Assembly (NCBI GenBank): GCA_019636345.1
Contig: JAHBXQ010000006.1
Location: forward strand, 62,001 to 126,000
DNA from: Pirellulales bacterium
GTDB taxonomy: Bacteria > Planctomycetota > Planctomycetia > Pirellulales > Lacipirellulaceae
Direction: 5' to 3'
Length of the DNA stretch: 64,000 bases
The notes under the pieces were generated by a model. That model saw only the letters and a program-made list of their open reading frames with translations, was not told the origin of the DNA and made no database searches. A program made the position numbers and the translations under genes. Shown piece after piece: positions 1 through 8,748 of this stretch. How positions within the stretch are numbered: the stretch's first letter is position 1; each line of letters starts with the position of its first letter.

Positions 1-15
1 GAAGGAAGCGGCGCC

Positions 16-3000
16 ATGAGCATTGCGTCGGGCAGCATCGACAAAAGCACCGTCGTCGGGTTCGCGATGGTCCTGCTGACGGTCGCCGGGTTGGCGGCGT
101 TCACCTCGCTGGGACAACTCGAGGACCCGGAATTCACGATCAAGAACGCGACGGTCGTCACGGCGTATCCCGGCGCCAGCGCCGCCGAGGTCGAGCTTGA
201 GGTCACCGATCGCATCGAAATCGCGCTGCAGGAGATGCCGCAGATCGAAAAGCTCGAGTCGATCTCCCGCCCGGGCCTGTCGATCGTCAAGGTCGAGATT
301 CTGTCGAAGTATCCGGCCGAACAATTGCCGCAGATCTGGGACGAACTGCGGCGAAAGGTCCACGACGTCACGCCGAAACTCCCGCCCGGCGTCGGCACGC
401 CGGACGTGGGCGACGACTTCGGCGACGTCTACGGGTTCCTGCTGGCGGTGACGGGCGACGGGTTTTCGCTCGACGAGTTGGAGAACTACGTCGATGACGT
501 CAAGAAAGAGCTGAGCCTCGTCGACGGCGTCGCGCGGGTCGAATTGTGGGGGGTGGCGACGCGGTGCATATTTATTGAAGTTTCGCAGGCGCGGCTGTCG
601 CAGTTGGGGCTCACGATGGAGAACATCCAGCGGACGCTCGCCGAGCAGAACTTGGTGGTCAACTCCGGTTCGTTCGACCTGAATTCCGAGCGACTGCGGA
701 TCGCCCAGACCGGCGCCTTTACGTCTCCCGAGGACATCGCCGACCTCGTCGTCCGGGGCCGGGATCTGCCGGAAGCGGGGTCTGCGGGGGAATTGTTGAG
801 GATTCGCGACGTCGCCGTGGTGCGCCGCGGGTTCGTCGAGCCTCCGACCAATCGATTGCGCTACAAGAATCGGCAGTCCGGCGATCGTTCCATGCCCGCA
901 ATCGGAGTGGCCGTCTCCAACCAATCGGGCGAGAACGTCGTCACGCTCGGCAAGAACCTGGATGCGGCACTGGCAAAACTCCTTTCAACGCTCCCCGTGG
1001 GGATCGAGGTGCATCGGATCTCCTGGCAGGCGGATCAGGTCGACGAGTCGATCGACGTCTTCGTCATCAGCCTGATCGAGTCGATCGTGATCGTCGTGGG
1101 GGTGCTGTGGATCTTCATGGGGTTTTGGACCGCTTCGGTGGTCGGGCTCTCCGGGTTGCTGCTGACGATCATCGGGACGTTTCTATGCATGAGCCTGTGG
1201 GGGATCGACCTGCAACGGATGTCGCTGGGCGCTTTGGTGATCGCCATGGGGATGATGGTCGACAACGCCATCGTCGTGGCCGACGGCGTGCTCGTGCGAC
1301 TGCAACAAGGCATGGACCGCCGGCGGGCCGCGATCGAGGCGGCGACGCAACCGGCCTGGCCGCTGCTAGGAGCCACGATCATCGCCGTCATAGCGTTCTA
1401 TCCCATTTACGCCTCGGAAGAGGGGTCCGGGGAATACTGCGCGTCCTTGTTCCAAGTGGTGGCCATCTCATTGATGCTCAGTTGGTTTCTTTCTGTCACC
1501 GCGACGCCGTTGCTCTGCATTTGGATGCTGCCGCAACCCAGTTCGGCGCAACAGGAACAATACGGCGGCGCCATGTTCGGCGCCTTTCAGCGCGTCCTGG
1601 ACCTCGCGCTGCGTCGTCGCTGGGCCGTCGTCGTGATCCTCGTCGCCGCGCTGTGCGGAGCGCTGTCGCTGTTTCCGTTCATCGATAAGTCGTTCTTCCC
1701 CGATTCGGCGCGGCTCCAGCTCATGATCGACTACTGGGCTCCCGAAGGGACGAACCTGGAGACGGTGTCGCGCGACATGGAGTCGATCGAATCTCACTTG
1801 CTGGCCGACGAGGGAGTCGAGTCCGTCTCCTCGTTCATCGGGGCCGGCCCGCCGCGATTCTACTTGCCGGTCGATCCGGAAGCGACGAATTCGGCCTACG
1901 GGCAGTTCATCGTCAACGTCACCTCGCTCGCCGATTTGAATCGGCTTGTCGCGGATCTCAACCCGTGGCTGCGGGAGAACGTGCCGCAGGCCGAGCCTGT
2001 CATACGCCGCTACGGTTTGGGGCCCAGCAACACGTGGACGGTCGAGCTTCGCGTCGCCGGCCCCGGCGACGTCGAAACCGACGAACTGCGGGCTGTCGCC
2101 GATCGAGCGGCGAAGATCTTTCAGTCCAGTCCCAGCGCCGCCATCGTCCGGACGAACTGGCGGCAGCGGACGAAGAAAGTCGTTGCCGAATACTCGCAGG
2201 AACGGGCGCGGTGGAGCGGCATTTCGCGGAGCGACATCGCGGCGGCCGGACTCCGAGCCTACGACGGTCTGCCGGTGGGGCAGTACCGAGAGAAGGACAA
2301 GCTCTATCCCATCCTTGCCCGTCACGTGGAAGAGGAGCGGCGTCAGTTCCCCGGGCAGATCGATCTCTTGCAAGTTGAACAGTGGTCAACGGGGCAGAGC
2401 GTCCCTCTGGCGCAGGTTGCCGACGAGATCCGCGTCGATTGGGAGGAAGCGCAGCTCTGTCGCTTCAACCGCCGTCGCACGATCACCGTCCAAGCGCGAA
2501 CGCCTGACGGCGTGCCGGCCTCGCGAATGCGAGCGGATGTTCTGCCTCAGATCGAGCAGTTTGCCGCGGCACTCCCCTCCGGCTATCGCGTCGATTGGGG
2601 AGGCGAGTTCGAAGACTCGCGCGATTCCCAGATGGCGCTGATCCCGGGCATGGTTCCGGCCGGATTGATCATGGCCATGGTGCTGGTGACGCTGTTCAAC
2701 GCCTTTCGTCCCCCGCTGATTATCGTGGCGATCGTCCCGTTTGCGATCATTGGCGTCACGATCGGTCTGTTGGCGATGGGCCAGCCGCTGGGGTTCGTGG
2801 CCTTGCTGGGGGTGATGAGCCTCTCGGGGATGATGATCAAGAACGCCATCGTGCTGCTCGACGAGATTGACGCCCAGAAGTCGCATGGCAAGACGGACTA
2901 TCAAGCCGTCATCATCGCGGCCCTGTCGCGATTGCGGCCGGTCGGACTCGCTGCGGGCACGACGGTGTTGGGCGTCATTCCGTTGCTGCAGGACGTGTTT

Positions 3001-3138
3001 TGGGTGGCGATGGCGGTGGCGATCATGTTCGGGCTGGCGCTTGGCTCGGTGCTGACCATGATCGGCGTCCCGGTGTTGTACGCCTGCTTCTTCCGGGTCG
3101 AAGTCCCGGACAGTTCCCCCGCGGAGGCGACGCGATGA
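16..3138 (+). CDS. RND-type efflux permease (AcrB family, COG0841)
   Basis: Inner-membrane proton-driven exporter of 1040 aa, the usual length for the AcrB superfamily, with the expected two halves: a TM segment near residues 13-33, a large periplasmic loop, TM2-6 near 345-500, TM7 near 540, a second loop, and TM8-12 near 870-1025. TM4 reads GMMVDNAIVVAD, so the first Asp of the AcrB D407-D408 pair is kept and the second is Asn. TM10 reads GMMIKNAIVLLDE and keeps the Lys equivalent to AcrB K940. The ATG at 16 follows a GAAGG ribosome site. No adaptor or outer-membrane factor is visible; an adaptor could lie upstream of the window. The stop overlaps the V-ATPase B start by 4 nt (ATGA), so the two are probably translationally coupled. 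Substrate cannot be told from sequence. Confidence 0.9.
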   Translation: MSIASGSIDKSTVVGFAMVLLTVAGLAAFTSLGQLEDPEFTIKNATVVTAYPGASAAEVELEVTDRIEIALQEMPQIEKLESISRPGLSIVKVEILSKYPAEQLPQIWDELRRKVHDVTPKLPPGVGTPDVGDDFGDVYGFLLAVTGDGFSLDELENYVDDVKKELSLVDGVARVELWGVATRCIFIEVSQARLSQLGLTMENIQRTLAEQNLVVNSGSFDLNSERLRIAQTGAFTSPEDIADLVVRGRDLPEAGSAGELLRIRDVAVVRRGFVEPPTNRLRYKNRQSGDRSMPAIGVAVSNQSGENVVTLGKNLDAALAKLLSTLPVGIEVHRISWQADQVDESIDVFVISLIESIVIVVGVLWIFMGFWTASVVGLSGLLLTIIGTFLCMSLWGIDLQRMSLGALVIAMGMMVDNAIVVADGVLVRLQQGMDRRRAAIEAATQPAWPLLGATIIAVIAFYPIYASEEGSGEYCASLFQVVAISLMLSWFLSVTATPLLCIWMLPQPSSAQQEQYGGAMFGAFQRVLDLALRRRWAVVVILVAALCGALSLFPFIDKSFFPDSARLQLMIDYWAPEGTNLETVSRDMESIESHLLADEGVESVSSFIGAGPPRFYLPVDPEATNSAYGQFIVNVTSLADLNRLVADLNPWLRENVPQAEPVIRRYGLGPSNTWTVELRVAGPGDVETDELRAVADRAAKIFQSSPSAAIVRTNWRQRTKKVVAEYSQERARWSGISRSDIAAAGLRAYDGLPVGQYREKDKLYPILARHVEEERRQFPGQIDLLQVEQWSTGQSVPLAQVADEIRVDWEEAQLCRFNRRRTITVQARTPDGVPASRMRADVLPQIEQFAAALPSGYRVDWGGEFEDSRDSQMALIPGMVPAGLIMAMVLVTLFNAFRPPLIIVAIVPFAIIGVTIGLLAMGQPLGFVALLGVMSLSGMMIKNAIVLLDEIDAQKSHGKTDYQAVIIAALSRLRPVGLAAGTTVLGVIPLLQDVFWVAMAVAIMFGLALGSVLTMIGVPVLYACFFRVEVPDSSPAEATR

Positions 3139-4505
3139 CCTGCCCCGCTTCGCTCACGAACCAGCTCTACCGCTACACGCGCATCACGTCAATCGTCGGC
3201 GACATCCTCACGGTCCGGGCGAAGAACGTCGGGCTCGGCGACGTCGCCGTCGTCGAAAACTGGGACGGCGAACAGTCGCTCGCTCAAACCGTGCAGGTGC
3301 GCCGCGACCAAGCGTCGTTGCAGGTCTTCGCCGGAGGCAAAGGGATCTCGACCACCGCGAAGGTCCGCTTCCTTGGGCATCCAATGCAGGTCGCCTACTC
3401 TCCCAACGTGTTGGGGCGGATCTTCAACGGCGCCGGCGAGCCGATCGACTCCGGCCCGCGGTTGACTGCCGACCCGCGGCTGGACATCGGCGGGCCGTCG
3501 GTCAATCCCACGACGCGCTCGCTGCCGCAGAAAATGATCGAGACCAAAGTCCCGATGATCGACGTCTTCAACTGCCTCGTGGAAAGCCAGAAGATCCCGA
3601 TCTTTTCGATCGCCGGCGAACCTTACAATCAACTCCTCGCGCGGGTCGGGATTCAGGCCGACGCCGAGGTGATCGTCTTCGCCGGGCTGGGTCTGATCTT
3701 CGACGACTTCTATTTCTTTCGCACGCGGTTTGAGGACGAGGGGGTCTTCCCGCGGACCGTCATGTTCGTCAATCAGGCGTCCGACCCGATCGTCGAGCGA
3801 GTCCTCGCTCCCGACATGGCCCTCAAAGTGGCCGAGCGGTTCGCCGTCGACGAGGGGCGTCGGGTCCTCGTGCTGATGACGGACATGACTGCGTACGCCG
3901 ACGCGCTCAAGGAGATCGGCATCTCGATGGATCGCGTCCCGTCGAATCGCGGCTATATGGGCGATCTCTACAGTCAACTCGCCATGCGTTACGAGCGGGC
4001 GTGCGACTACCGCGGCGCCGGTTCCGTGACGATCCTCACCGTGACGACCATGCCGGGCAACGACGTCACTCATCCCGTGCCCGACAATACGGGCTACATC
4101 ACCGAAGGACAGTTCTACCTGCACGACGGCTGCATCGATCCGTTCGGTTCGCTTTCGCGGCTCAAGCAGCAGGTGATCGGCAAGGTGACTCGCGAGGACC
4201 ATGGTCAAGTGATGAACGCGATGATCCGCTTCTATTCCGGCGCCCGCGAGGCCCAAAAGAAGCAAGCGATGGCGTTCGACCTGTCGCCGTTCGATGAACA
4301 ACTGCTGCAATTCGGCGTCTTGTTCCGCAAGCGGTTTATGGACGTCGACGTCTCGCTGGGGCTGAACGACGCGCTCGATTTGTGCTGGCGGACTCTGGCC
4401 GAGTGTTTCGCGCCGCAGGAGCTGCTGATGAAGGACGCCCTCGTCGAAAAGTACTATCCCGCGAAGGCGACCGCCGCGGCCGACAGGCAGGGGGAAAGAC
4501 CATGA
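3135..4505 (+). CDS. ntpB: V/A-type ATPase subunit B (non-catalytic)
   Basis: 456-aa nucleotide-binding but non-catalytic subunit of the cytoplasmic A3B3 head of a V/A-type rotary ATPase. The N-terminal beta-barrel is followed by the Rossmann-like ATPase domain. As expected for B subunits the P-loop is degenerate: the FSIAGEPYNQLLARV stretch (about residue 157) stands where catalytic subunits carry GxxGxGKT. The family-typical NQASDPIVERVLAP and NTGYITEGQFYL stretches are present. An in-frame ORF reaches further upstream, but the ATG at 3135 sits in an ATGA overlap with the RND permease and gives the family length. Its own stop overlaps the next gene by ATGA. Unusually it is the first V-ATPase gene of the operon and is separated from subunit A by five genes. 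Confidence 0.95.
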   Translation: MTCPASLTNQLYRYTRITSIVGDILTVRAKNVGLGDVAVVENWDGEQSLAQTVQVRRDQASLQVFAGGKGISTTAKVRFLGHPMQVAYSPNVLGRIFNGAGEPIDSGPRLTADPRLDIGGPSVNPTTRSLPQKMIETKVPMIDVFNCLVESQKIPIFSIAGEPYNQLLARVGIQADAEVIVFAGLGLIFDDFYFFRTRFEDEGVFPRTVMFVNQASDPIVERVLAPDMALKVAERFAVDEGRRVLVLMTDMTAYADALKEIGISMDRVPSNRGYMGDLYSQLAMRYERACDYRGAGSVTILTVTTMPGNDVTHPVPDNTGYITEGQFYLHDGCIDPFGSLSRLKQQVIGKVTREDHGQVMNAMIRFYSGAREAQKKQAMAFDLSPFDEQLLQFGVLFRKRFMDVDVSLGLNDALDLCWRTLAECFAPQELLMKDALVEKYYPAKATAAADRQGERP

Positions 4506-5095
4506 CCCTTGCGCTCAACAAGAGTTCGCTGAAACAGCAGCGAGACCAATTGGATCTCTACCGCAAGTTTCTGCCGTCGCTGGACTTGAAACGTCAGCAA
4601 TTGATGGCGGCCTTGAAGGAGGCTCAAGGCCGGCTTGCCGAGGCGGACGCCGAACTCCGCGACATCGACCGATCGGTCGAGGAGCTCGCCCCGCTGCTCG
4701 GCGGCCCGGCGTTGGCGTCGCGGGATCTCTCGCAACTGGTGCATGTCGCCGAGGTTCGCGTCGAGACGGAGAATCTGGCCGGGGTGCGCGTGCCGCGCGT
4801 CGTCGAGGTCCGATTCGAGAAGGCCCCTTACTCGACGCTCGCGACCCCGTTTTGGCTCGATCAGTTTGTCGCGATCCTGCAGCGAGCCGCCGAAGCGCGG
4901 ATACGACACGCGGCGCTGGCGCGTCACGTCGAACTGCTTCAGGCCGCGAGTCGGCGCGTGACGCAGCGGGTCAATCTGTTCGAGAAGGTGCTGATCCCCC
5001 AGGCGCTCGCGGACATCAAGCGAATCCAGATCTTTCTGGCCGACCAGGAGCGGTCGGCGGTCGTCCGTTCCAAGATCGCCAAAGCCAAGCCGTAG
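4502..5095 (+). CDS. ntpD: V/A-type ATPase subunit D (central rotor shaft)
   Basis: 197-aa central-stalk subunit, predicted to form the long antiparallel coiled coil that turns inside the A3B3 head. The N-terminal helix (residues about 5-60: NKSSLKQQRDQL through the RLAEADAEL heptads) and C-terminal helix (about 125-190: ARHVELLQAASRRVTQRVNLFEKVLIP) match the subunit D pattern. The RRVTQRVNLFE segment is the usual conserved C-terminal signature. The start at 4502 overlaps the subunit B stop (ATGA), giving translational coupling. The following gene starts 22 nt downstream. Function is assigned from family resemblance and operon position. Confidence 0.92.
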   Translation: MTLALNKSSLKQQRDQLDLYRKFLPSLDLKRQQLMAALKEAQGRLAEADAELRDIDRSVEELAPLLGGPALASRDLSQLVHVAEVRVETENLAGVRVPRVVEVRFEKAPYSTLATPFWLDQFVAILQRAAEARIRHAALARHVELLQAASRRVTQRVNLFEKVLIPQALADIKRIQIFLADQERSAVVRSKIAKAKP

Positions 5096-5117
5096 CCGGC
5101 AACGTTCGACGCGGACC

Positions 5118-6917
5118 ATGAGCATTGTTCCCCTCGACAAAGCGACGATTTGCGGCCCGTTGGCCCAGCGGGACGCCGCTCTTGATGCGCTGCAACGTTT
5201 TGGTCGGCTCCACCTGATCAATCTGAATGACGCGACGACGCCGAAGCGGGGGGACTCGTTGAAATCGGCCGACGCACGAACGGCGCTGAAGCACCTGCAG
5301 AGTTGTCCCCTGCGGCGACGGGCTCCGCAGCGTTGCCGAAATTTCGATTTTCGCCGCGTCGTCGCCAAGGCGCTCAAGAACAAACGTCAACATGAGGCGC
5401 TCGTCGATGAACGGGACGAAGTCGCCAAGGCGATCGAGAACGCGACCCCCTGGGGCGAGTTTCGTCAGCCGAAGGAAGGCGAATTCGGGTCCGCCCGATT
5501 GTGGTTCTACGTCGTTCCCCGACGCGACGCGGATCGAGTGCGACAGTCGGGGGTCCCCTGCCAGATCGTCGCCGTCGATCCCACGGCGTTGTATTGCGTC
5601 GTCGTCGCAGCCGAGGAGCCGACCCCGCGCCCCGGCGAACGGGTCGAACTCGATCGCCGCCCCCTCTCGGAACTTGCGGCGCGGCGCGAGGAGATTGACG
5701 ACGCGCTGGAGGATCTCCACTGGGAGCGGGTCGCTTTGACGCGCTGGATCCCCCGGCTCAAACGGAGTCTCGACGCGGCCGACGACGCGGCCGCGCGTGC
5801 GTGGGCCGAGCGGCTCGCGTTGAGCGAACCCGAGTTGTTCGCGATTCAAGCGTGGGTCCCGCAGGCGGCCCGCGACGAGTTGGAGGAGGTGACGCGAGGG
5901 CTCGGCCTGGCGTTGAAGCTGGCTCCTCCCGATCCCGCCGACGAACCGCCGACGTTGCTGGACAACCCTGATCGGGTCGCCGGGGCCGAGGGAGCGGTCA
6001 CCTTTTACATCACGCCCGCCTACCGCGCCTGGGATCCGACGCCGGTCATGTTCGTCTCGTTCAGCCTGTTTTTCGGCATGATCCTCGCCGACGCGGGCTA
6101 CGGGCTGGTGCTTGCCGCGGCGCTGGGGCTGTTTTGGCGCCGACTCGGGGCGACGCGCAAGGGAGCGCAGTTCCGCACCCTGCTCACGACGATCGTCGGG
6201 GCGACGATCGTCTTCGGCTCGATGACGGGCAGCTACTTCGGCCTTGCTCCGCGGCCCGATTCGACGCTGGGTCGGCTCCGCGTTCTCGATTTCGCCGCCC
6301 GCGGGCAGATGATGGGGCTGTCGATCCTGATCGGCGTCGGCCATCTCTCGCTGGCGAATCTCGTCACGGCCTGGCGGGCGCGGCACAGTTTACGAGCCCT
6401 CGGATCGATCGGCTGGGTGCTGCTGATGATCGGGGCCCTTATGGCGGCGGCCGAGTTGTTGACGACCCCCTGGGGGGCGACGGTCGCTCCGTGGGGGAAG
6501 CGACTCGTGGTCCTCGGGGTTGCGGCGGTGTTGCTCTTCAGCAGCGATCGACCGCTCAAGGCAGCGAGAGTCCGCGACTGGCTGGGCCGAGTCGTCGACG
6601 GTCTCAGCGCCCTCACCGGAATCACGAAGCTGTTCGGCGACGTGCTCAGCTACCTGCGACTGTTCGCCTTGGGGCTGGCCAGCGGGCAACTCGCAGTCAC
6701 GTTCAACGAGCTTGCCTCCCACATGGCCGAGAAGCGGGGGCTCGGCCTGCTGCTGGCCAGCGTGATTCTCATCGCCGGCCACGGCATCAATTTGGCGTTG
6801 GGACTCATGGGCGGCGTCGTCCACGGTTTGCGGCTCAATTGCATCGAGTTTTTCAATTGGAGCCTCACGGAAGAAGGGCGTCCTTTCGAGCCCTATCAGA
6901 AAAAGGTCAGGCAATAA
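5118..6917 (+). CDS. ntpI: V/A-type ATPase subunit I (membrane stator, a-subunit homologue)
   Basis: 599-aa stator subunit that forms the ion half-channels against the K ring. The N-terminal half (1-300) is soluble and partly coiled. The C-terminal half (about 300-590) has roughly seven hydrophobic segments. The conserved channel helix reads GDVLSYLRLFALGLASGQLA near residues 509-528; its Arg is the residue expected to interact with the K-subunit glutamate. The length is at the short end for the family, as seen in chlamydial and Bacteroidetes enzymes. Its TAA stop shares one base with the ATG of subunit K (TAATG), so expression of the two membrane subunits is tightly linked. Confidence 0.93.
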   Translation: MSIVPLDKATICGPLAQRDAALDALQRFGRLHLINLNDATTPKRGDSLKSADARTALKHLQSCPLRRRAPQRCRNFDFRRVVAKALKNKRQHEALVDERDEVAKAIENATPWGEFRQPKEGEFGSARLWFYVVPRRDADRVRQSGVPCQIVAVDPTALYCVVVAAEEPTPRPGERVELDRRPLSELAARREEIDDALEDLHWERVALTRWIPRLKRSLDAADDAAARAWAERLALSEPELFAIQAWVPQAARDELEEVTRGLGLALKLAPPDPADEPPTLLDNPDRVAGAEGAVTFYITPAYRAWDPTPVMFVSFSLFFGMILADAGYGLVLAAALGLFWRRLGATRKGAQFRTLLTTIVGATIVFGSMTGSYFGLAPRPDSTLGRLRVLDFAARGQMMGLSILIGVGHLSLANLVTAWRARHSLRALGSIGWVLLMIGALMAAAELLTTPWGATVAPWGKRLVVLGVAAVLLFSSDRPLKAARVRDWLGRVVDGLSALTGITKLFGDVLSYLRLFALGLASGQLAVTFNELASHMAEKRGLGLLLASVILIAGHGINLALGLMGGVVHGLRLNCIEFFNWSLTEEGRPFEPYQKKVRQ

Positions 6918-7366
6918 TGGACAACATCCTCATCACGTTGGGTTGGATCGGGGTCTTCGCGCCGACCGCGCTGGGGGCCGTCGGCAGCATCATCGGGTGC
7001 GCCCGGGCCGGGCAGGCCGCCTGCGGGGCCATGCTCGACGTCGAGGGAGGTTACGGCAGGTTCGTCGGCCTGTCGGCTTTGCCGTCGTCGCAAATGATTT
7101 ACGGCATCGTCGTCATGTTCTCGCTCAATCGCGAGGTGACGGTCGTCGCCGCGCCGGGGCTGTTCGCCATCGGGGCCCTCACCGGACTGGCGCTGATGCT
7201 CAGCGCCGTCTATCAAGGCGCCTGCTGCGCCTCGGCGATCAACGCCAGCAAGAGCAAACCGGAAATCTTCGGCCTCTCGGCCGCTCCGGCCGCGATCGTC
7301 GAGGGATTCGCCGTGTTCGCGTTCGTCTTTGCCCTGGTTCTCAGCGCCGGCATCCCTGCGAAGTAA
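6917..7366 (+). CDS. ntpK: V/A-type ATPase subunit K (proteolipid rotor ring)
   Basis: 149-aa proteolipid with four transmembrane helices (two fused hairpins), so the ion site sits once per protomer in helix 4: PAAIVEGFAVF, Glu129. The other positions that bind Na+ in Enterococcus hirae NtpK (L61, T64, Q65, Q110, E139) are matched by Leu55, Ser58 (Ser for Thr), Gln59, Gln100 and Glu129, with identical local spacing (Leu to Gln 4 residues; second Gln to Glu 29 residues). This argues for Na+ rather than H+ coupling, though it is an inference from residues only. The ATG at 6917 overlaps the subunit I stop by one base. The subunit E gene follows after 12 nt. Confidence 0.92.
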   Translation: MDNILITLGWIGVFAPTALGAVGSIIGCARAGQAACGAMLDVEGGYGRFVGLSALPSSQMIYGIVVMFSLNREVTVVAAPGLFAIGALTGLALMLSAVYQGACCASAINASKSKPEIFGLSAAPAAIVEGFAVFAFVFALVLSAGIPAK

Positions 7367-7378
7367 GGAGCTTGTCGA

Positions 7379-8071
7379 ATGAGTACGGCTGATCCAAAAC
7401 GACCCGCCGACGAGCCGCGAACCGCCGGGGTTCAGGAACTGATTGATCGCCTCCGCGCCGACGGAATCGCTAAGGGCAAGGACGAGGCCGAGGCGCTTGT
7501 CGTCGCGGCGCGGGCCGAAGCGACGCGGCTGCTGGACGACGCCAAGCGCGAGGCCGCCGAGGTCGAGGCCGCGGCCCGCGCCGCCGCGGATCGCCTTCGC
7601 GCGAACGCTGAGGACGCGCTGCGCCTGGCGGCCCGCGACGCCGTGATCGCGCTTCGCGAAGCCCTGACGACCGACTTTGCGACTAAGCTCCGACGACTGG
7701 TGTCGCACACGCTCGAGGACCGCTCGTTTCTTGAACGCCTGATCCTGACCATCGCGAGCCAGGCCGTTCCCGAAGACGCCTTGGCGGTGGAAGTGCAACT
7801 GCCGGCCGATCTCGTCACGCAAGAAGAACTGCAAGCCTCGCCCGCAAGTCTCGCCGACGATGCGCTTGCGCGGTTCGTTCTTGATCTCTCGTCGGAGATT
7901 CTCCGCGAAGGGCTGTCCTTCGCCCCGGGCGAGGACGAGCGCCCGGGGTTGCGCGTGAAGCTCCAAGACGACGACATCGAGATCGATCTCACCGACGAAG
8001 CCGTGACGGCCCTGCTGATGGATCATCTGGGCCCGCGATTCCGCGCGCTGATGAACAGACCTGCCCATTGA
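7379..8071 (+). CDS. ntpE: V/A-type ATPase subunit E (peripheral stalk)
   Basis: 230-aa peripheral-stalk subunit. Residues about 17-95 form a long Ala/Glu/Arg-rich amphipathic helix (repeats such as AEALVVAARAEATRLLDDAK), the stalk coiled coil. The C-terminal 110 residues form the globular domain that docks on the head. Low sequence conservation is normal for this subunit; the call rests on the coiled coil plus position between K and the DUF2764 gene. In the common bacterial arrangement this gene opens the operon; here it follows K, at the join of the permuted order. Confidence 0.85.
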   Translation: MSTADPKRPADEPRTAGVQELIDRLRADGIAKGKDEAEALVVAARAEATRLLDDAKREAAEVEAAARAAADRLRANAEDALRLAARDAVIALREALTTDFATKLRRLVSHTLEDRSFLERLILTIASQAVPEDALAVEVQLPADLVTQEELQASPASLADDALARFVLDLSSEILREGLSFAPGEDERPGLRVKLQDDDIEIDLTDEAVTALLMDHLGPRFRALMNRPAH

Positions 8072-8082
8072 GCCGACCGCCG

Positions 8083-8748
8083 ATGCCTGAGCGCACCTAC
8101 TACACGTTGATCGCAAGCCTCCCGGCGCTCCCTGCGCAGTTTCCCCCAGATCGCAGTCCCATCACTTGGCGGCGTCTGGAAGAGCGTTTGAAGATGCTCG
8201 AAGACGAGGATGCGGCGGCGCTGGCTCGGCTCGTCGATTTCTTGGCTTGGGACCGCCAGCCGTCTGAGCGGACCGACGAAGAGTTCGACGCGCGCTACCG
8301 CGAGCTCATGGAGGAGACGACGCATTCGGTCGTCCGCGAGATTGTCGACGTGCGGATCGACATGCGGACGATTATCAGCGGGCTTCGCCGACGCCGGTTG
8401 GGATGGGGCCCCCCGCCGGGCGCGGGGCGGTGGGTCGATCACATTCGACGACGCTGGAACGAACCGCAGTTCGGCCTCCAGGCCCGTTACCCCTGGATCG
8501 AGGAGCTCGACCGCTTGCTCGCCGCCGGCCAGATGCTCGCCGCCGAAAAGCTGATCCTGACCACGAGTTGGTCGATCTGGTCGCGCGCCGCGGCCGACGC
8601 TCGTTTCACCTTCGGGGCGGTCCTCCTGTACGTCGCCCGCTGGTCGGTCGTCAATCGCTGGGCCTGCCAGAACGCGGTCGCCGGGCAAGAACGATTCGAT
8701 CAATCCGTCGCCACCCTCGTGCAAGACTATGTCCATTTCGACAACTGA
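8083..8748 (+). CDS. DUF2764-type V-ATPase-associated protein
   Basis: 221-aa protein that begins MPERTYYTLIASLPAL, the typical opening of DUF2764 proteins, which lie between subunits E and A in chlamydial and Bacteroidetes V-ATPase operons. By genetic position it may stand in for subunit C (the d-type connector), which is otherwise missing here. It is mostly helical, with conserved aromatic/Trp positions (RNA-like WSIWSRAA and RWSVVNRWACQN stretches near the C-terminus). A TTG at 8068 would overlap the subunit E stop and is an alternative start; I chose the ATG at 8083 because the family N-terminus starts there. The last 20 nt overlap the subunit A gene. Confidence 0.8.
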   Translation: MPERTYYTLIASLPALPAQFPPDRSPITWRRLEERLKMLEDEDAAALARLVDFLAWDRQPSERTDEEFDARYRELMEETTHSVVREIVDVRIDMRTIISGLRRRRLGWGPPPGAGRWVDHIRRRWNEPQFGLQARYPWIEELDRLLAAGQMLAAEKLILTTSWSIWSRAAADARFTFGAVLLYVARWSVVNRWACQNAVAGQERFDQSVATLVQDYVHFDN

